From the NCBI GenBank assembly GCA_964594865.1, contig CAZQMZ010000001.1, positions 142,968-206,967 of the forward strand: DNA of 64,000 nucleotides. The letters are read 5' to 3'. The DNA is from Caccovivens sp964594865 (GTDB lineage: Bacteria; Bacillota; Clostridia; Christensenellales; UBA1242). A model generated the notes under the pieces. It made no database searches, was not told where the DNA came from, and saw only the letters and a list, made by a program, of their open reading frames with translations. This document shows, piece after piece, positions 26,234 to 34,841 of this stretch (positions are counted from its first letter, which is position 1; every line of letters starts with the position of its first letter). The translations under genes and the position numbers were made by a program.

Positions 26234-27736
26234 CTAAAACAGTGGACTGTCATAAGTTGAAGGAATTTCAAGGCCGAGCAACTTCAACACGGTTGGTGCA
26301 ATGGCGGTGAGTGTTTTGCTCTTTTTCAGTTTTGCTTTTTTGTTCTTTTCGCTGACCAAAATCACAGGCACAGGATTGGTGGTGTGAGTGGTGATTTTGT
26401 TTCCAGCATGGTCAATCATTTCTTCCGCATTGCCGTGGTCGGCGGTGATGATGCATTCGCCACCAACCATGAGTGTGGCAAGTGCCACGGCATAGGCTTG
26501 TTTTTCCACACATTCAATCGCTTCTTTGGTGGCATTGAAGTTGCCGGTGTGACCAAGCATATCAGGATTGGAATAGTTCACCAAAATAAAATCATATTTC
26601 TGCGATGCAATGGCTTCCAAAACATCATGAGTGATTTCAATAGCACGCATTTTTGGATATTCAGAAAAATCTTGAACATTGATGCTGTCAATAAGTTTTC
26701 GATCCTCGCCAGCATATGCCTCTTCAATTCCACCGTTGAAAAAGAAGGTGACATGAGCATACTTTGTTGTTTCTGCAATATGAAATTGCTTTTTTCCGTT
26801 TGCTGACAAAACTGCGGCCAGATTGTCTGTGACAACTTTTGGAGGATACAAAGTGTTGAGGTGCGAAAGTTCGTCAGAATATTCTGCCATCGGTGTGAAA
26901 AGAAAATTTTTCAACTTTTTTGTTTTAAATTCTTTGAAATTTTCGTCGGTCAAAGCAAAAGTGATTTCTCGAGCACGATCAGAGCGGAAGTTGAAGAAAA
27001 TGAAACTGTCGTTGTCTTGCACGCGTGCATTTTCGTCTATGATATGTGGCTTCATATATTCATCGTTCACACCGTTTTCATAACTTGAAAGCACGGCCTC
27101 TTTTGCCGAACTAGATTTTTCACCAACACCATCAACCAGCATGTTATATGCTTTTTCCACGCGCTCCCAACGCTTTTCTCTGTCCATGGCATAAACTCTT
27201 CCAATCACGGTGCCAATGTGTGCATTGGTGCCAGCAATCTTTTTTTCTGTTTCTTCAATAAATTTTTTTCCGTCTTGAATTCCCGTGTCGCGTCCGTCCA
27301 AAATTGCGTGGATGTATATGTTTCTGATATCAAAATTTTTGGCAAAATCAAGAATTGCAAACAAGTGAGCAAGTTCCGAATGAACTCCGCCGTTTGAAAG
27401 CAAACCCATGATGTGAAGATTTGATTTGTTTTTTTCGGCGTGAGTCATAGCTTTGATAAGGGCAGGATTCTCAAAAAATTTTCCACTTTCAATTTCGTTG
27501 TTGATAAGTTGCAAATCTTGCAAAATCACACGTCCACTTCCAAGAGTGAGGTGTCCAACTTCTGAGTTGCCCATGATTCCTTTTGGCAAACCGACCGCTT
27601 CTCCACTTGCTTCAATCAGGGTGTGAGGATATATCTTTTTAAGTTTGTCAAGATTTGGTGTTCCTTGGCTTTTTATTGCATTTCCAAATTTTTCTTTTTT
27701 TTCTCCAAATCCGTCAAGAATGACCAATGTGACCAT
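26234..27736 (-). CDS. gpmI: 2,3-bisphosphoglycerate-independent phosphoglycerate mutase
   Basis: This Mn-dependent glycolytic enzyme interconverts 3- and 2-phosphoglycerate. The protein has 500 residues, near the usual 510. LVILDGFG supplies the first metal Asp, and the catalytic Ser lies in GIMGNSEVGH. HAILDGRDT, the Arg cluster in FFNFRSDRAREIT and the C-terminal metal site TADHGNAEEM with HTTNPVPVI are all visible. AAGGAG lies about 6 nt before the ATG at 27736. The promoter is about 130 nt upstream and the transcribed leader contains phased A-tracts. Convergent with the SSB-like gene. Confidence 0.97.
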   Translation of the reverse strand: MVTLVILDGFGEKKEKFGNAIKSQGTPNLDKLKKIYPHTLIEASGEAVGLPKGIMGNSEVGHLTLGSGRVILQDLQLINNEIESGKFFENPALIKAMTHAEKNKSNLHIMGLLSNGGVHSELAHLFAILDFAKNFDIRNIYIHAILDGRDTGIQDGKKFIEETEKKIAGTNAHIGTVIGRVYAMDREKRWERVEKAYNMLVDGVGEKSSSAKEAVLSSYENGVNDEYMKPHIIDENARVQDNDSFIFFNFRSDRAREITFALTDENFKEFKTKKLKNFLFTPMAEYSDELSHLNTLYPPKVVTDNLAAVLSANGKKQFHIAETTKYAHVTFFFNGGIEEAYAGEDRKLIDSINVQDFSEYPKMRAIEITHDVLEAIASQKYDFILVNYSNPDMLGHTGNFNATKEAIECVEKQAYAVALATLMVGGECIITADHGNAEEMIDHAGNKITTHTTNPVPVILVSEKNKKAKLKKSKTLTAIAPTVLKLLGLEIPSTYDSPLF

Positions 27737-27750
27737 AACTTACTCCTTTT

Positions 27751-27830
27751 TTATTTTTTTAATTTTTTTGCGATTTTTTTAACATTTTTTTGTATTTTTC
27801 TGCATTTTTTTGTGTTTTTTATGATTTTTT
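27751..27830 (-). other. Helically phased A-tracts in the gpmI leader (intrinsically curved DNA)
   Basis: Eight T-tracts of 5-8 bases on the plus strand (A-tracts in the gpmI direction) have centres about 9-11 bp apart: near 27757, 27766, 27777, 27788, 27797, 27807, 27817 and 27827. Such phasing is known to bend DNA. In RNA it gives an A-rich, unstructured leader. Confidence 0.7.
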
Positions 27831-27861
27831 AATTAAAAATGCCCATGCTTTATGCATATAA

Positions 27862-27890
27862 ATGATACAACATTTTTATAAAAAAAACAA
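27862..27890 (-). promoter_or_regulatory. Sigma-A promoter of gpmI
   Basis: Minus strand: TTGTTT (27890-27885), 17 nt, TATCAT (27867-27862). Predicted start is near 27855, giving a leader of about 118 nt. Confidence 0.6.
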
Positions 27891-27899
27891 CAAAAATGA

Positions 27900-28364
27900 C
27901 TATTTTGATGTCAAATGTTCATCAAATAAATTGTTTTTGTCGTCTTGATTTAAATCTTCTTTTTCAAAAGTTTGTTGTGTTTGATATGTTGGATCGCTCA
28001 GTGGTTGAACATTTATTTCAATTTTTTCTGGGGTTGTTGGTTTTTTGTTTTTCTTCCAAAATTGCCACCATTTCTTCTTTATTGGCTTTGAAGGAAGTTC
28101 TTCTCCAGCTTCAACGTTGGCATATGAGGGAATTTTCTCTTGCTTATTCTTTTTCTTTTCCCAAATTTTGAAATTGCCTTTTCCAACAATTGTGCGAATG
28201 ACAACATAAATCGCTCCAATACCAAAAAAGATATAAATAATTCTTGAAAAAATGCTTCCTTGCCAACCAAAAATGCCAGCAATGAAATCATATTGCAACA
28301 TTCCAATGAGAAGCCAATTCACGCAACCTGCGATTGTTAAGAGAAAAGCAATGAAACTTATCAT
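27900..28364 (-). CDS. DUF378-type membrane protein with cytoplasmic tail
   Basis: The first 65 residues match the DUF378 pattern of two membrane helices: AGCVNWLLIGML, then FGWQGSIFSRIIYIFFGIGA. The remaining approximately 90 residues are a Lys/Trp-rich and then acidic cytoplasmic tail (KKKWWQFWKKNKK), longer than in the plain DUF378 proteins I know. Start ATG 28364 has AAGGAG 5 nt upstream and gives 154 residues; an upstream in-frame start lacks an SD. Function unknown. It is on the same strand as gpmI but separated by the gpmI promoter. Confidence 0.75.
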   Translation of the reverse strand: MISFIAFLLTIAGCVNWLLIGMLQYDFIAGIFGWQGSIFSRIIYIFFGIGAIYVVIRTIVGKGNFKIWEKKKNKQEKIPSYANVEAGEELPSKPIKKKWWQFWKKNKKPTTPEKIEINVQPLSDPTYQTQQTFEKEDLNQDDKNNLFDEHLTSK

Positions 28365-28467
28365 AGAACTCCTTGACAGGTTTATTATTTGAAAAAAATA
28401 CAAAAATTATGATTTATGCCAAAGAAAAAATATTTTAGTAAAAAAATTGAAAATTTTTAAATTTTGG

Positions 28468-28496
28468 TTGACTTTTTTTTAAAAAATGCATATAAT
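28468..28496 (+). promoter_or_regulatory. Consensus sigma-A promoter of greA
   Basis: TTGACT (28468-28473), 17-nt spacer, TATAAT (28491-28496). Transcription should start near 28503, giving a 113-nt leader. Confidence 0.9.
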
Positions 28497-28502
28497 ACGT
28501 AG

Positions 28503-28590
28503 GTGTAAATGCGAAATCGAACATCACATTATGCTTCAAAATTGAATATAAAATGTGATAGACCTATGTTGGTCGATTTTTTTTGAACAA
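28503..28590 (+). promoter_or_regulatory. Structured greA leader with terminator-like element
   Basis: ATCACATT (28523-28530) pairs with AATGTGAT (28552-28559). GACC (28561-28564) pairs with GGTC (28571-28574) directly before a T-run (28577-28584). AAATCGA (28514-28520) can pair with TCGATTT (28573-28579), competing with or closing over the small hairpin. The order promoter, leader terminator, RBS suggests attenuation or release of a short RNA. Confidence 0.5.
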
Positions 28591-28615
28591 AATTTTGCTT
28601 AAAAGGAGAAATATT

Positions 28616-29086
28616 ATGGAAAAACATTATTTGACACCTGAAGGAAAAGCTCAATTGGAAGAAAAATTGAATTATTACAAAACTGTCAAAAGGCCAGAAG
28701 TTGTCAAGCGTATTGGTGTTGCAAGAGAATTTGGCGATTTGTCAGAAAACTCTGAATATGACTCTGCAAAAGACGAACAAGCACAAATTGAAGCTGAAAT
28801 CACCGAAATGGAAGACATTTTGTTGAACGCTGAAGTTATTGATAAGAAAAAACTTGATGATGGTTCTGTGAATGTTGGTTGCAAAGTCAAATTATATGAC
28901 GAAGATTTTGATGAAGAAGTGGAATATCTCATCACAGGGTCTTCTGAAAGCGATCCACGCAAAGGAATAATCAGCAATGTTTCACCTGTTGGAAAGGCTC
29001 TTCTCGGACACAAGAGAGGGGATGTCATTTCTGTGCAAACTCCGGGCGGATTGGCAAGTTATAAGATCATGGACATCTCAATTTAA
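28616..29086 (+). CDS. greA: Transcription elongation factor GreA
   Basis: GreA rescues backtracked RNA polymerase by stimulating transcript cleavage. The protein has 156 residues, the family length. The N-terminal coiled coil (about 10-75) carries the acidic tip in REFGDLSENSEYDSAKDEQ. The C-terminal FKBP-like domain contains ISNVSPVGKALLGHKRGD and VQTPGG. ATG 28616 is preceded by AAAAGGAG. An upstream in-frame start at 28583 lies before the SD and is rejected. The long structured leader hints at transcriptional control. Confidence 0.97.
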   Translation: MEKHYLTPEGKAQLEEKLNYYKTVKRPEVVKRIGVAREFGDLSENSEYDSAKDEQAQIEAEITEMEDILLNAEVIDKKKLDDGSVNVGCKVKLYDEDFDEEVEYLITGSSESDPRKGIISNVSPVGKALLGHKRGDVISVQTPGGLASYKIMDISI

Positions 29087-29166
29087 TGAAGTTTTCATAA
29101 ATTTTATACCAAGAAAAATTTTAAAGAAAAGTCAAGAAAATTTTAATTATTATTGTCATAATTTTG

Positions 29167-29195
29167 TTGGATTTTTTGTTTATTTGTGCTACAAT
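29167..29195 (+). promoter_or_regulatory. Sigma-A promoter
   Basis: TTGGAT (29167-29172), 17-nt spacer, TACAAT (29190-29195), extended TGC. Confidence 0.65.
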
Positions 29196-29214
29196 ATATC
29201 TAGGTTTAGATTCT

Positions 29215-30138
29215 ATGATGTTTTTATATTCTTTGAAACTTTATGCTTCCAATTGGGGAAAGACTCTCAAATTGTTCCTTTACTATATTGTGGTTGGGGG
29301 GCTTTGTTTTGCCTTGCTTGTTCCAGTGTTTTCTGAGTTTAGAGACATCATTGTGTCGGCAATCAACAATTCGCAACTTTATAATTCGCTTTCTGGTGTC
29401 TTTCAAACTTCGTTGGGAGACGGAATACACGTTTTGATAAACACCTGCTATGATGTTTTGGTTTCCATCTTTGAAACTAATTTGGGACTTGCTGTCTATG
29501 GATTGATTGTTACTTCCTTCATCTTGCCATTTCTTATCAATGTGGGGAAATATACATTTTGTGAAATGCTGTATTCTTATATGACAAGCAAAAACAAAAC
29601 AGGTTTCTTCAGTGCCATGATGAGAGGATTGAAAAAATCTCTCGTTTTTGCCTTTTTCAAGACACTGTGCAACATCGTGTTCTTTGTGTTCACAATGGCA
29701 GTTTTGATTGGAATTGGTTCAATCACAAATGAATTTTTTGTGACATATCTCTTGCCGATTGTGATTTTCTTCGTGCTTGTTCTTTTGTTTACATTATATC
29801 AAATGTTTATTCTTGGATGGATGCCAGCTTTGATTGTTTTCAATTGCAATATCTTCTCTGCTCATCACAAAGGCATGAAAGCTGTCACACGCCATTTTTG
29901 GCCGACATTTGCCACAACAATGCTCTATTTCTTCATCTTCTGGCTTCTTGTGACAATTTTTGGAATTTACACCATGGTGGTTCTGGTGCCTTTGATTACG
30001 ATTTTGTTGTGTGTTTATAACATGGTTATGTTCTTTTTCAGTCAAGGTATGAGATTTTATTATAATAATGAAAACATTCTCACTCCAAGAAAATTGGAAG
30101 AGGTTGACAACATAAACAAAACTCTCTTCATTCTGTGA
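29215..30138 (+). CDS. Polytopic membrane protein of unknown function
   Basis: The 307-residue protein has about six hydrophobic segments. The pattern is a short N-terminal region, paired helices, and a loop MRGLKKSLVFAFFKT before further helices. It resembles integral membrane proteins of the DUF975/YesL-like kind in general layout, but I cannot name it. The tandem ATGs at 29215 and 29218 have no convincing SD. The predicted transcription start is only about 13 nt upstream. It sits alone between greA and RNase J. Confidence 0.65.
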   Translation: MMFLYSLKLYASNWGKTLKLFLYYIVVGGLCFALLVPVFSEFRDIIVSAINNSQLYNSLSGVFQTSLGDGIHVLINTCYDVLVSIFETNLGLAVYGLIVTSFILPFLINVGKYTFCEMLYSYMTSKNKTGFFSAMMRGLKKSLVFAFFKTLCNIVFFVFTMAVLIGIGSITNEFFVTYLLPIVIFFVLVLLFTLYQMFILGWMPALIVFNCNIFSAHHKGMKAVTRHFWPTFATTMLYFFIFWLLVTIFGIYTMVVLVPLITILLCVYNMVMFFFSQGMRFYYNNENILTPRKLEEVDNINKTLFIL

Positions 30139-30249
30139 GTTGATTTTGCAAAAGTTCATAATTTCTTATGCTTGTTGACAAGCGTGATGTTTTGTTGATG
30201 TTTATTATTTTTGTGCTTTTGCACTTTATTTATATTAAAAGGAGAAAAA

Positions 30250-31905
30250 ATGAGTAACAAACTTAAAATCACCTTCTTGGGCGGTGTTGGTGAAATCGGA
30301 AAAAATATGACCGCTTTTGAGTTTAACGACGAAATCATTGTCGTGGATGCTGGATTGACTTTTCCAGGTGACGATTTGCCGGGGATTGATGTTGTCATTC
30401 CAGACATCACATATTTGAAAAACAACAGAGATAAGATCAAGGCAATCATTTTGACACATGGACATGAAGATCACATCGGTGCACTTCCTTTCGTTTTGTC
30501 GGAAATCAGAGCGCCAATCTATGGTTCAAGGCTCACTTTGGCACTTGTTGAAAACAAAATGAAAGAATATCCAAAAGTTAAATATAAGGCCGTGACAGTC
30601 AAGCCGAGAAATGTTCTCAAAATTGGCAACTTTTCAGTGGAATTCATCAAAGTTTCGCATTCAATTGCTGGCTCTTTGGCATTGTGCATTTCCACGCCAG
30701 CTGGCAATGTTGTTCATACGGGTGACTTCAAGATTGATTTTGAACCTATTGATGGTGTTATGACAGACCTTCAACGTTTTGGCGAGCTTGGCAAAAAGGG
30801 GGTTTCTCTTTTGATGTGCGAAAGCACTAATGTTTGTCGAAAAGGTTATTCCATGAGCGAAAAAAGTGTTGGAAGAACACTTGACGAAATCTTTAAAAAT
30901 CATCCGGACAACAGAATTTTTGTGGCTACTTTCGCTTCAAATATCCACAGAATGCAACAAATCTTGAATTTGGCGGAAAAATATGGAAGAAAGGTGGCGT
31001 TCACCGGCAGAAGTATGATCAATATTGCAGAAGTTGGTCTTAAAATTGGCGAAATTACATTTAATCGTGAAAACTTGGTTGATATTGACAAGATTGATAA
31101 ATATGCTGATAAAGAACTTGTCATTGTGACAACAGGAAGTCAGGGAGAACCACTCTCTGCATTGTCAAGAATGGCTATGGGTGAGTTTAAGAAGATTAAA
31201 ATTGGTGAAAACGATTTGATTATTTTCTCTTCTTCACCAATTCCTGGCAATGAAAAGAGTGTATATAATGTCATAAATTCTCTTTTCCAAAAAGGTGCGG
31301 ATGTCATTTATGACGAACTGACTGAGGTTCACGCATCTGGACATGCTTGTCAAGAAGAGATCAAAACCATTCATTCACTTGTCAAACCAAGGTTTTTCAT
31401 TCCAATTCATGGAGAATATAGACATCTCAAAATGCACAAACAGCTTGCCATGGCTCTGGGAATGGATGAGCGCAACATCATCTTGCCAACACTTGGCGCA
31501 CAGGTTGAATTGACGCAAAACGGCATCAAAAAGGTGGGCTTCACAATTGCCGGACAAAGATTGATTGACGGTTATGGCGTTGGTGATATGGATAGTAACG
31601 TTCTTCGAGAGAGAAAACAACTCTCGGAAGACGGTATTTGTGTGGTTGTTATGACAATCAACAATGTTTCGGGAGATGTTGTTGGAGATCCATTTATCAT
31701 CACAAGAGGTGTTGTATATCAAGACGAGGCGGAAGCCTTTGTTCAAGACACGAGAAACATGATTGTGGCTTCTTTGAAAGAACAAGACTTGCGCGGTTGT
31801 GATCCTTCGGTGATTCGAAATTCTGTGAAGAGAAACGTTTCAAACTTTATTTATCGAAGAACAAAACGCCGTCCAATGATTTTGACGATTGTTATGCTGG
31901 ATTGA
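30250..31905 (+). CDS. rnj: Ribonuclease J
   Basis: This beta-CASP metallo-beta-lactamase RNase is central to mRNA decay and rRNA maturation in Firmicutes, with 5'-exonuclease and endonuclease activity. The protein has 551 residues. Zinc-binding motifs are visible as THGHEDHIGA, HTGDFKID and, in the beta-CASP end, HASGHA and PIHGEYRHL. The C-terminal domain (about 450-551) is present. It is RNase J1/J2 type; I cannot tell which. AAAAGGAG precedes ATG 30250. The TrmR-like gene follows after 9 nt, implying one transcript. Confidence 0.95.
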   Translation: MSNKLKITFLGGVGEIGKNMTAFEFNDEIIVVDAGLTFPGDDLPGIDVVIPDITYLKNNRDKIKAIILTHGHEDHIGALPFVLSEIRAPIYGSRLTLALVENKMKEYPKVKYKAVTVKPRNVLKIGNFSVEFIKVSHSIAGSLALCISTPAGNVVHTGDFKIDFEPIDGVMTDLQRFGELGKKGVSLLMCESTNVCRKGYSMSEKSVGRTLDEIFKNHPDNRIFVATFASNIHRMQQILNLAEKYGRKVAFTGRSMINIAEVGLKIGEITFNRENLVDIDKIDKYADKELVIVTTGSQGEPLSALSRMAMGEFKKIKIGENDLIIFSSSPIPGNEKSVYNVINSLFQKGADVIYDELTEVHASGHACQEEIKTIHSLVKPRFFIPIHGEYRHLKMHKQLAMALGMDERNIILPTLGAQVELTQNGIKKVGFTIAGQRLIDGYGVGDMDSNVLRERKQLSEDGICVVVMTINNVSGDVVGDPFIITRGVVYQDEAEAFVQDTRNMIVASLKEQDLRGCDPSVIRNSVKRNVSNFIYRRTKRRPMILTIVMLD

Positions 31906-31914
31906 TAAGTTGTT

Positions 31915-32499
31915 ATGAAGAAGAAAGAAGAATTTGTTGGCTTTTCAAAACATGAATATAATCCACTTGTGCGTCCCAAGACGGAAGCTCTTTTGCGTGA
32001 GATTTTGTTGAAATTCAAGCCTAAAAACGTTTTAGAAATCGGCACTTTCATTGGTTATTCCGCTTCTTTGATTTTGGAGGCTTGTCCTTACGCACGAGTT
32101 GTCACACTTGAAAAAGATGCCGAAAATTTTGAAGATGCTTGCAAAAATTTGGAAGAATATGGTGGTCGCGTGGAATTGTTTTGCTGTGACGCGATTGAAT
32201 ATCTCAAAGAAAACGAGGACAAAGAAAAATTTGACCTAATTTTCTTGGATGGTCCCAAAGGGCAATATCACAAATATTTACCATTTTTGAAAAAGCTTCT
32301 CAATATTGGTGGAGTTCTTGTTTGTGACGATGTGCTTTTTTATGGACTTGTAAACACAGGTGGTGTGGTCAAGCACAAACACCGTTCCATTGTGGAACAT
32401 TTGCGAAAATTTTTGAAAGAATTGCAAGCGGATTTGGATTTTGATACAAAAATTTATGATTTTGAAGACGGGGTCAGTGTCAGCATAAAGAAAAAATAA
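31915..32499 (+). CDS. TrmR-like SAM-dependent O-methyltransferase
   Basis: The protein has 194 residues and the catechol-O-methyltransferase-like fold: SAM-binding NVLEIGTFIGYSA, acidic EKDAENF, and IFLDGPKGQYHKY with DDVLFYG holding metal-ligand-type Asp residues. The bacterial relative TrmR (YrrM) methylates 5-hydroxyuridine at tRNA position 34, the product of TrhP, and a TrhP-like gene is at 8610. It starts 9 nt after RNase J with no clear SD, so translation may rely on coupling. Assignment to tRNA is inference from family and partner gene. Confidence 0.8.
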   Translation: MKKKEEFVGFSKHEYNPLVRPKTEALLREILLKFKPKNVLEIGTFIGYSASLILEACPYARVVTLEKDAENFEDACKNLEEYGGRVELFCCDAIEYLKENEDKEKFDLIFLDGPKGQYHKYLPFLKKLLNIGGVLVCDDVLFYGLVNTGGVVKHKHRSIVEHLRKFLKELQADLDFDTKIYDFEDGVSVSIKKK

Positions 32500-32500
32500 T

Positions 32501-32528
32501 GCAACTTTTTTTGAAGTTGTGTTTTTTT
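32501..32528 (+). terminator. Intrinsic terminator after the methyltransferase gene
   Basis: CAACTT (32502-32507) pairs with AAGTTG (32514-32519), followed by TG and seven T's. Confidence 0.75.
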
Positions 32529-32569
32529 AATTTTCTTTATATCAAAATTTGTCATATTTGGCAAAATAT

Positions 32570-32598
32570 TTGTTTTATTTGTCATAATTTGTTAAAAT
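32570..32598 (+). promoter_or_regulatory. Promoter of the PAP2 gene, predicted leaderless
   Basis: TTGTTT (32570-32575), 17-nt spacer, TAAAAT (32593-32598), then 6 nt to the ATG at 32605. Confidence 0.65.
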
Positions 32599-32604
32599 AA
32601 TTGC

Positions 32605-33162
32605 ATGGATTTTGAAATTGAAATAATTGAATTTTTGCAGTCTGGGAGAAATCAGTTTTTTGATGTTTCTTTTCAAGTGATATCCTGGGTTGGTAGCGTT
32701 TTGGGAGTGCTTGCGCTTTGCATTTTGCTCTTGCGCTTTCGTCCCAAACTTTGTTTTTGGTATCTTTTCACATATGGATTTGTTCTTTTGACTGTCAGGA
32801 TTGTCAAAGGGGTTGTGGAAAGAGTTCGGCCATTCAATGCAACCGACACAATCTTGAATTTGGGTGACACAACCACAGATTTCAGTTTTCCAAGTGGACA
32901 CGCGGCGTGTGCCACCGCAATCGCCATTTTTTTGGGTTACTTCTTGTTTCAGTATTTCAAATCAAAGAAGGCGCGTGTGGGCATTGTGGTGTGTTTGACG
33001 GCCTATGTTGCGCTTGTGTGTTTGTCACGGATGTATTTGGGCAAACATTATCTCACTGATCTGATTGCAGGAGTTTTGATTTCAGCGGTGATTTGCGTTT
33101 TGGGGCTGTTGTTCATGAAATTTTGTCAAAAGCGTAAGGAGAAACAAAAAAATGAAACTTAA
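32605..33162 (+). CDS. PAP2 family phosphatase (undecaprenyl-diphosphatase type)
   Basis: The 185-residue membrane enzyme has about five helices. It shows the three-part PAP2 signature in order: KGVVERVRP, FPSGHAA and SRMYLGKHYLTD, with the catalytic His residues. BcrC-like members recycle undecaprenyl diphosphate; others act on phosphatidylglycerol phosphate. The substrate cannot be decided here, though uppS in the same window makes the undecaprenyl role reasonable. No SD is present; the -10 box lies 6 nt upstream of the ATG. The 3' end overlaps tsaE by 11 nt. Confidence 0.88.
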   Translation: MDFEIEIIEFLQSGRNQFFDVSFQVISWVGSVLGVLALCILLLRFRPKLCFWYLFTYGFVLLTVRIVKGVVERVRPFNATDTILNLGDTTTDFSFPSGHAACATAIAIFLGYFLFQYFKSKKARVGIVVCLTAYVALVCLSRMYLGKHYLTDLIAGVLISAVICVLGLLFMKFCQKRKEKQKNET

Positions 33163-33583
33163 AATGGAAATATCAAACCTTGAACAAACAGAATTGATTG
33201 CAAAATCATTTGCAGGAATTTTGAAGCCATCAATGGTTATTCTTCTTTCTGGAGATTTGGGCAGTGGCAAAACAACTTTTGTCAAATTTGTTTGCAAGGC
33301 GCTGGGATGCGAAGAGCTTGTCACAAGTCCAACATTCACACTTTTGAATATATATCAAGGCAAATTTCCAATTTATCACTTTGATATGTATCGACTTTCG
33401 TCGGCAGAAGAAGCGCGAAATTGTGGCTTTGAGGAGTATTTTGACAAATCACGCTTGGACGGAGTAGTTTTTGTGGAATGGGCAGAAAATGTTGAAGGAT
33501 TGATTGGTGAAGTCGACTATATCGTCAAAATTGAAAAAACGGCGGAATTTGAAAGAACGTTTTTAATTGAGGAGGGAAAGTGA
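33152..33583 (+). CDS. tsaE: tRNA t6A biosynthesis ATPase TsaE
   Basis: TsaE is the ATPase that drives the TsaB-TsaD complex in t6A formation. The protein has 143 residues. The P-loop is GDLGSGKTTF, the switch-like SPTFTLLNIY follows, and HFDMYRL and VFVEWAEN complete the family pattern. ATG 33152 has AAGGAG 10 nt upstream and overlaps the PAP2 gene. ATG 33164 is an alternative. Its stop overlaps the GTG of tsaB. Confidence 0.95.
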   Translation: MKLKMEISNLEQTELIAKSFAGILKPSMVILLSGDLGSGKTTFVKFVCKALGCEELVTSPTFTLLNIYQGKFPIYHFDMYRLSSAEEARNCGFEEYFDKSRLDGVVFVEWAENVEGLIGEVDYIVKIEKTAEFERTFLIEEGK

Positions 33584-34239
33584 AAACCAATTTGCTGGCA
33601 ATTAACACGGCGTTTATGCAGGCCAATCTTGCACTTGAAACGGCTGATGGGCAAAAGTTCTTGCGCGATTTGGATGCCAACTGCAAACATTCTGAAAATG
33701 TCTTGGAAACTATTGACCAAATTTGTCAAGAGGCAAACATGAGGATAGACAATGTCGATGTTGTGGCAATCATATTGGGGCCCGGCTCGTTTACGGGTCT
33801 TCGCATTGGGGCATCCATAGGCAAAGCGCTTGGGTGTGTCAATGAAAGACTGAAGTTTCTTTCGTTGTCATCGTTGGAGTTTATGGCATATACTGTTTGC
33901 AAAAGAAAATTGACCGACGAAAATTTTGTTTGCGCATTAAACGCCTTATCAAATCAATATTTTGTTGCATATTTTGATTCAAAAGGAATAAAATTGGAAG
34001 ATGAGAGAATGATAGATAAGCAAGAATTTGACAAAATCAAGGAGAAAAAATTTGTGCTTGTTGGAGATTTGCTTGATGAAGAGTTTTGCGAAATAAGTCT
34101 TTCAAGTGTCGACCTTATTGAGTTTGCAAGGACTGTTGAAGAGTCAAAAAATTATGTAAAACGGGAAGAATTGTTGCCTAGGTATATAAGATTGTCGCAA
34201 GCAGAAGACAATTTATTAAAAAAAAGAAAAAAAGACTGA
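33580..34239 (+). CDS. tsaB: tRNA t6A biosynthesis scaffold protein TsaB
   Basis: TsaB is the non-catalytic ASKHA partner that dimerises with TsaD. The 219-residue protein begins LLAINTAF and has the signature ILGPGSFTGLRIGASIGKAL. The start is GTG 33580, overlapping the tsaE stop (GTGA), with GGAGGG upstream. In many Firmicutes rimI and tsaD follow; here neither does, and tsaD is 26 kb away. The C-terminal part is shorter on recognisable motifs but full length. Confidence 0.93.
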   Translation: MKTNLLAINTAFMQANLALETADGQKFLRDLDANCKHSENVLETIDQICQEANMRIDNVDVVAIILGPGSFTGLRIGASIGKALGCVNERLKFLSLSSLEFMAYTVCKRKLTDENFVCALNALSNQYFVAYFDSKGIKLEDERMIDKQEFDKIKEKKFVLVGDLLDEEFCEISLSSVDLIEFARTVEESKNYVKREELLPRYIRLSQAEDNLLKKRKKD

Positions 34240-34246
34240 AAAATGT

Positions 34247-34275
34247 TTGACTTTAATCTATAATCTATGTAGAAT
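34247..34275 (+). promoter_or_regulatory. Sigma-A promoter
   Basis: TTGACT (34247-34252), 17-nt spacer, TAGAAT (34270-34275). SD AAGGAG follows near 34285. Confidence 0.8.
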
Positions 34276-34298
34276 ACGTAAAGTAAGGAGAGAAAATT

Positions 34299-34826
34299 AT
34301 GAAAAAACCTGTTTATGTAAGATGTCCACGATGTGAACTTAATTATATTGAAAAGAAAGAAAAACTTTGCAGTGTGTGCAAGGCAGAACTTTCTGCAAAG
34401 AAGGACGAGTTTCTTGACGATTTGGATTTGGAACTTTGTCCAATCTGTAAAACAAACTATATTCAACCAGACGAAATTATGTGTGCAACATGTTTGAAAG
34501 AGCACCAATCTGGAGATATTGACAGTGACACAGATTGGGAAGATTATCTCAATCGTGACGAAGAAGAAATGGTTTATGACGACGAAGAGACAGGTGACAT
34601 GGTGTCGGTGACTGACGACATTGATGACGAACTTATCGGTGACGATGATTTGGATTCAAGCATAGGCTTTGACGACAAAATTGATGATGAAGAAGATTTG
34701 TTGGATGAAGACTTTGATGACGAAGATTTTGACGATGATGACGACGACTTTGACGAAGATTTTGATGAAGATGACGACGACTTTGACGAAATTGACGATG
34801 ACGACAATGACGAAGATGATTTTTAA
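34299..34826 (+). CDS. Double zinc-ribbon protein with Asp/Glu-rich tail
   Basis: The 175-residue protein has two small zinc ribbons: CPRC with CSVC (residues 9-28) and CPIC with CATC (around 47-68). From about residue 75 on it is almost purely Asp and Glu with Phe. The tail recalls that of the RNA polymerase delta subunit, but the delta fold is absent. Zinc ribbons plus a polyanionic tail suggest contact with a nucleic-acid machine or a chaperone/cation-binding role; this is inference. It is monocistronic with a strong promoter and terminator. No named family recognised. Confidence 0.75.
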   Translation: MKKPVYVRCPRCELNYIEKKEKLCSVCKAELSAKKDEFLDDLDLELCPICKTNYIQPDEIMCATCLKEHQSGDIDSDTDWEDYLNRDEEEMVYDDEETGDMVSVTDDIDDELIGDDDLDSSIGFDDKIDDEEDLLDEDFDDEDFDDDDDDFDEDFDEDDDDFDEIDDDDNDEDDF

Positions 34827-34841
34827 AGATTTTTCAAATAT

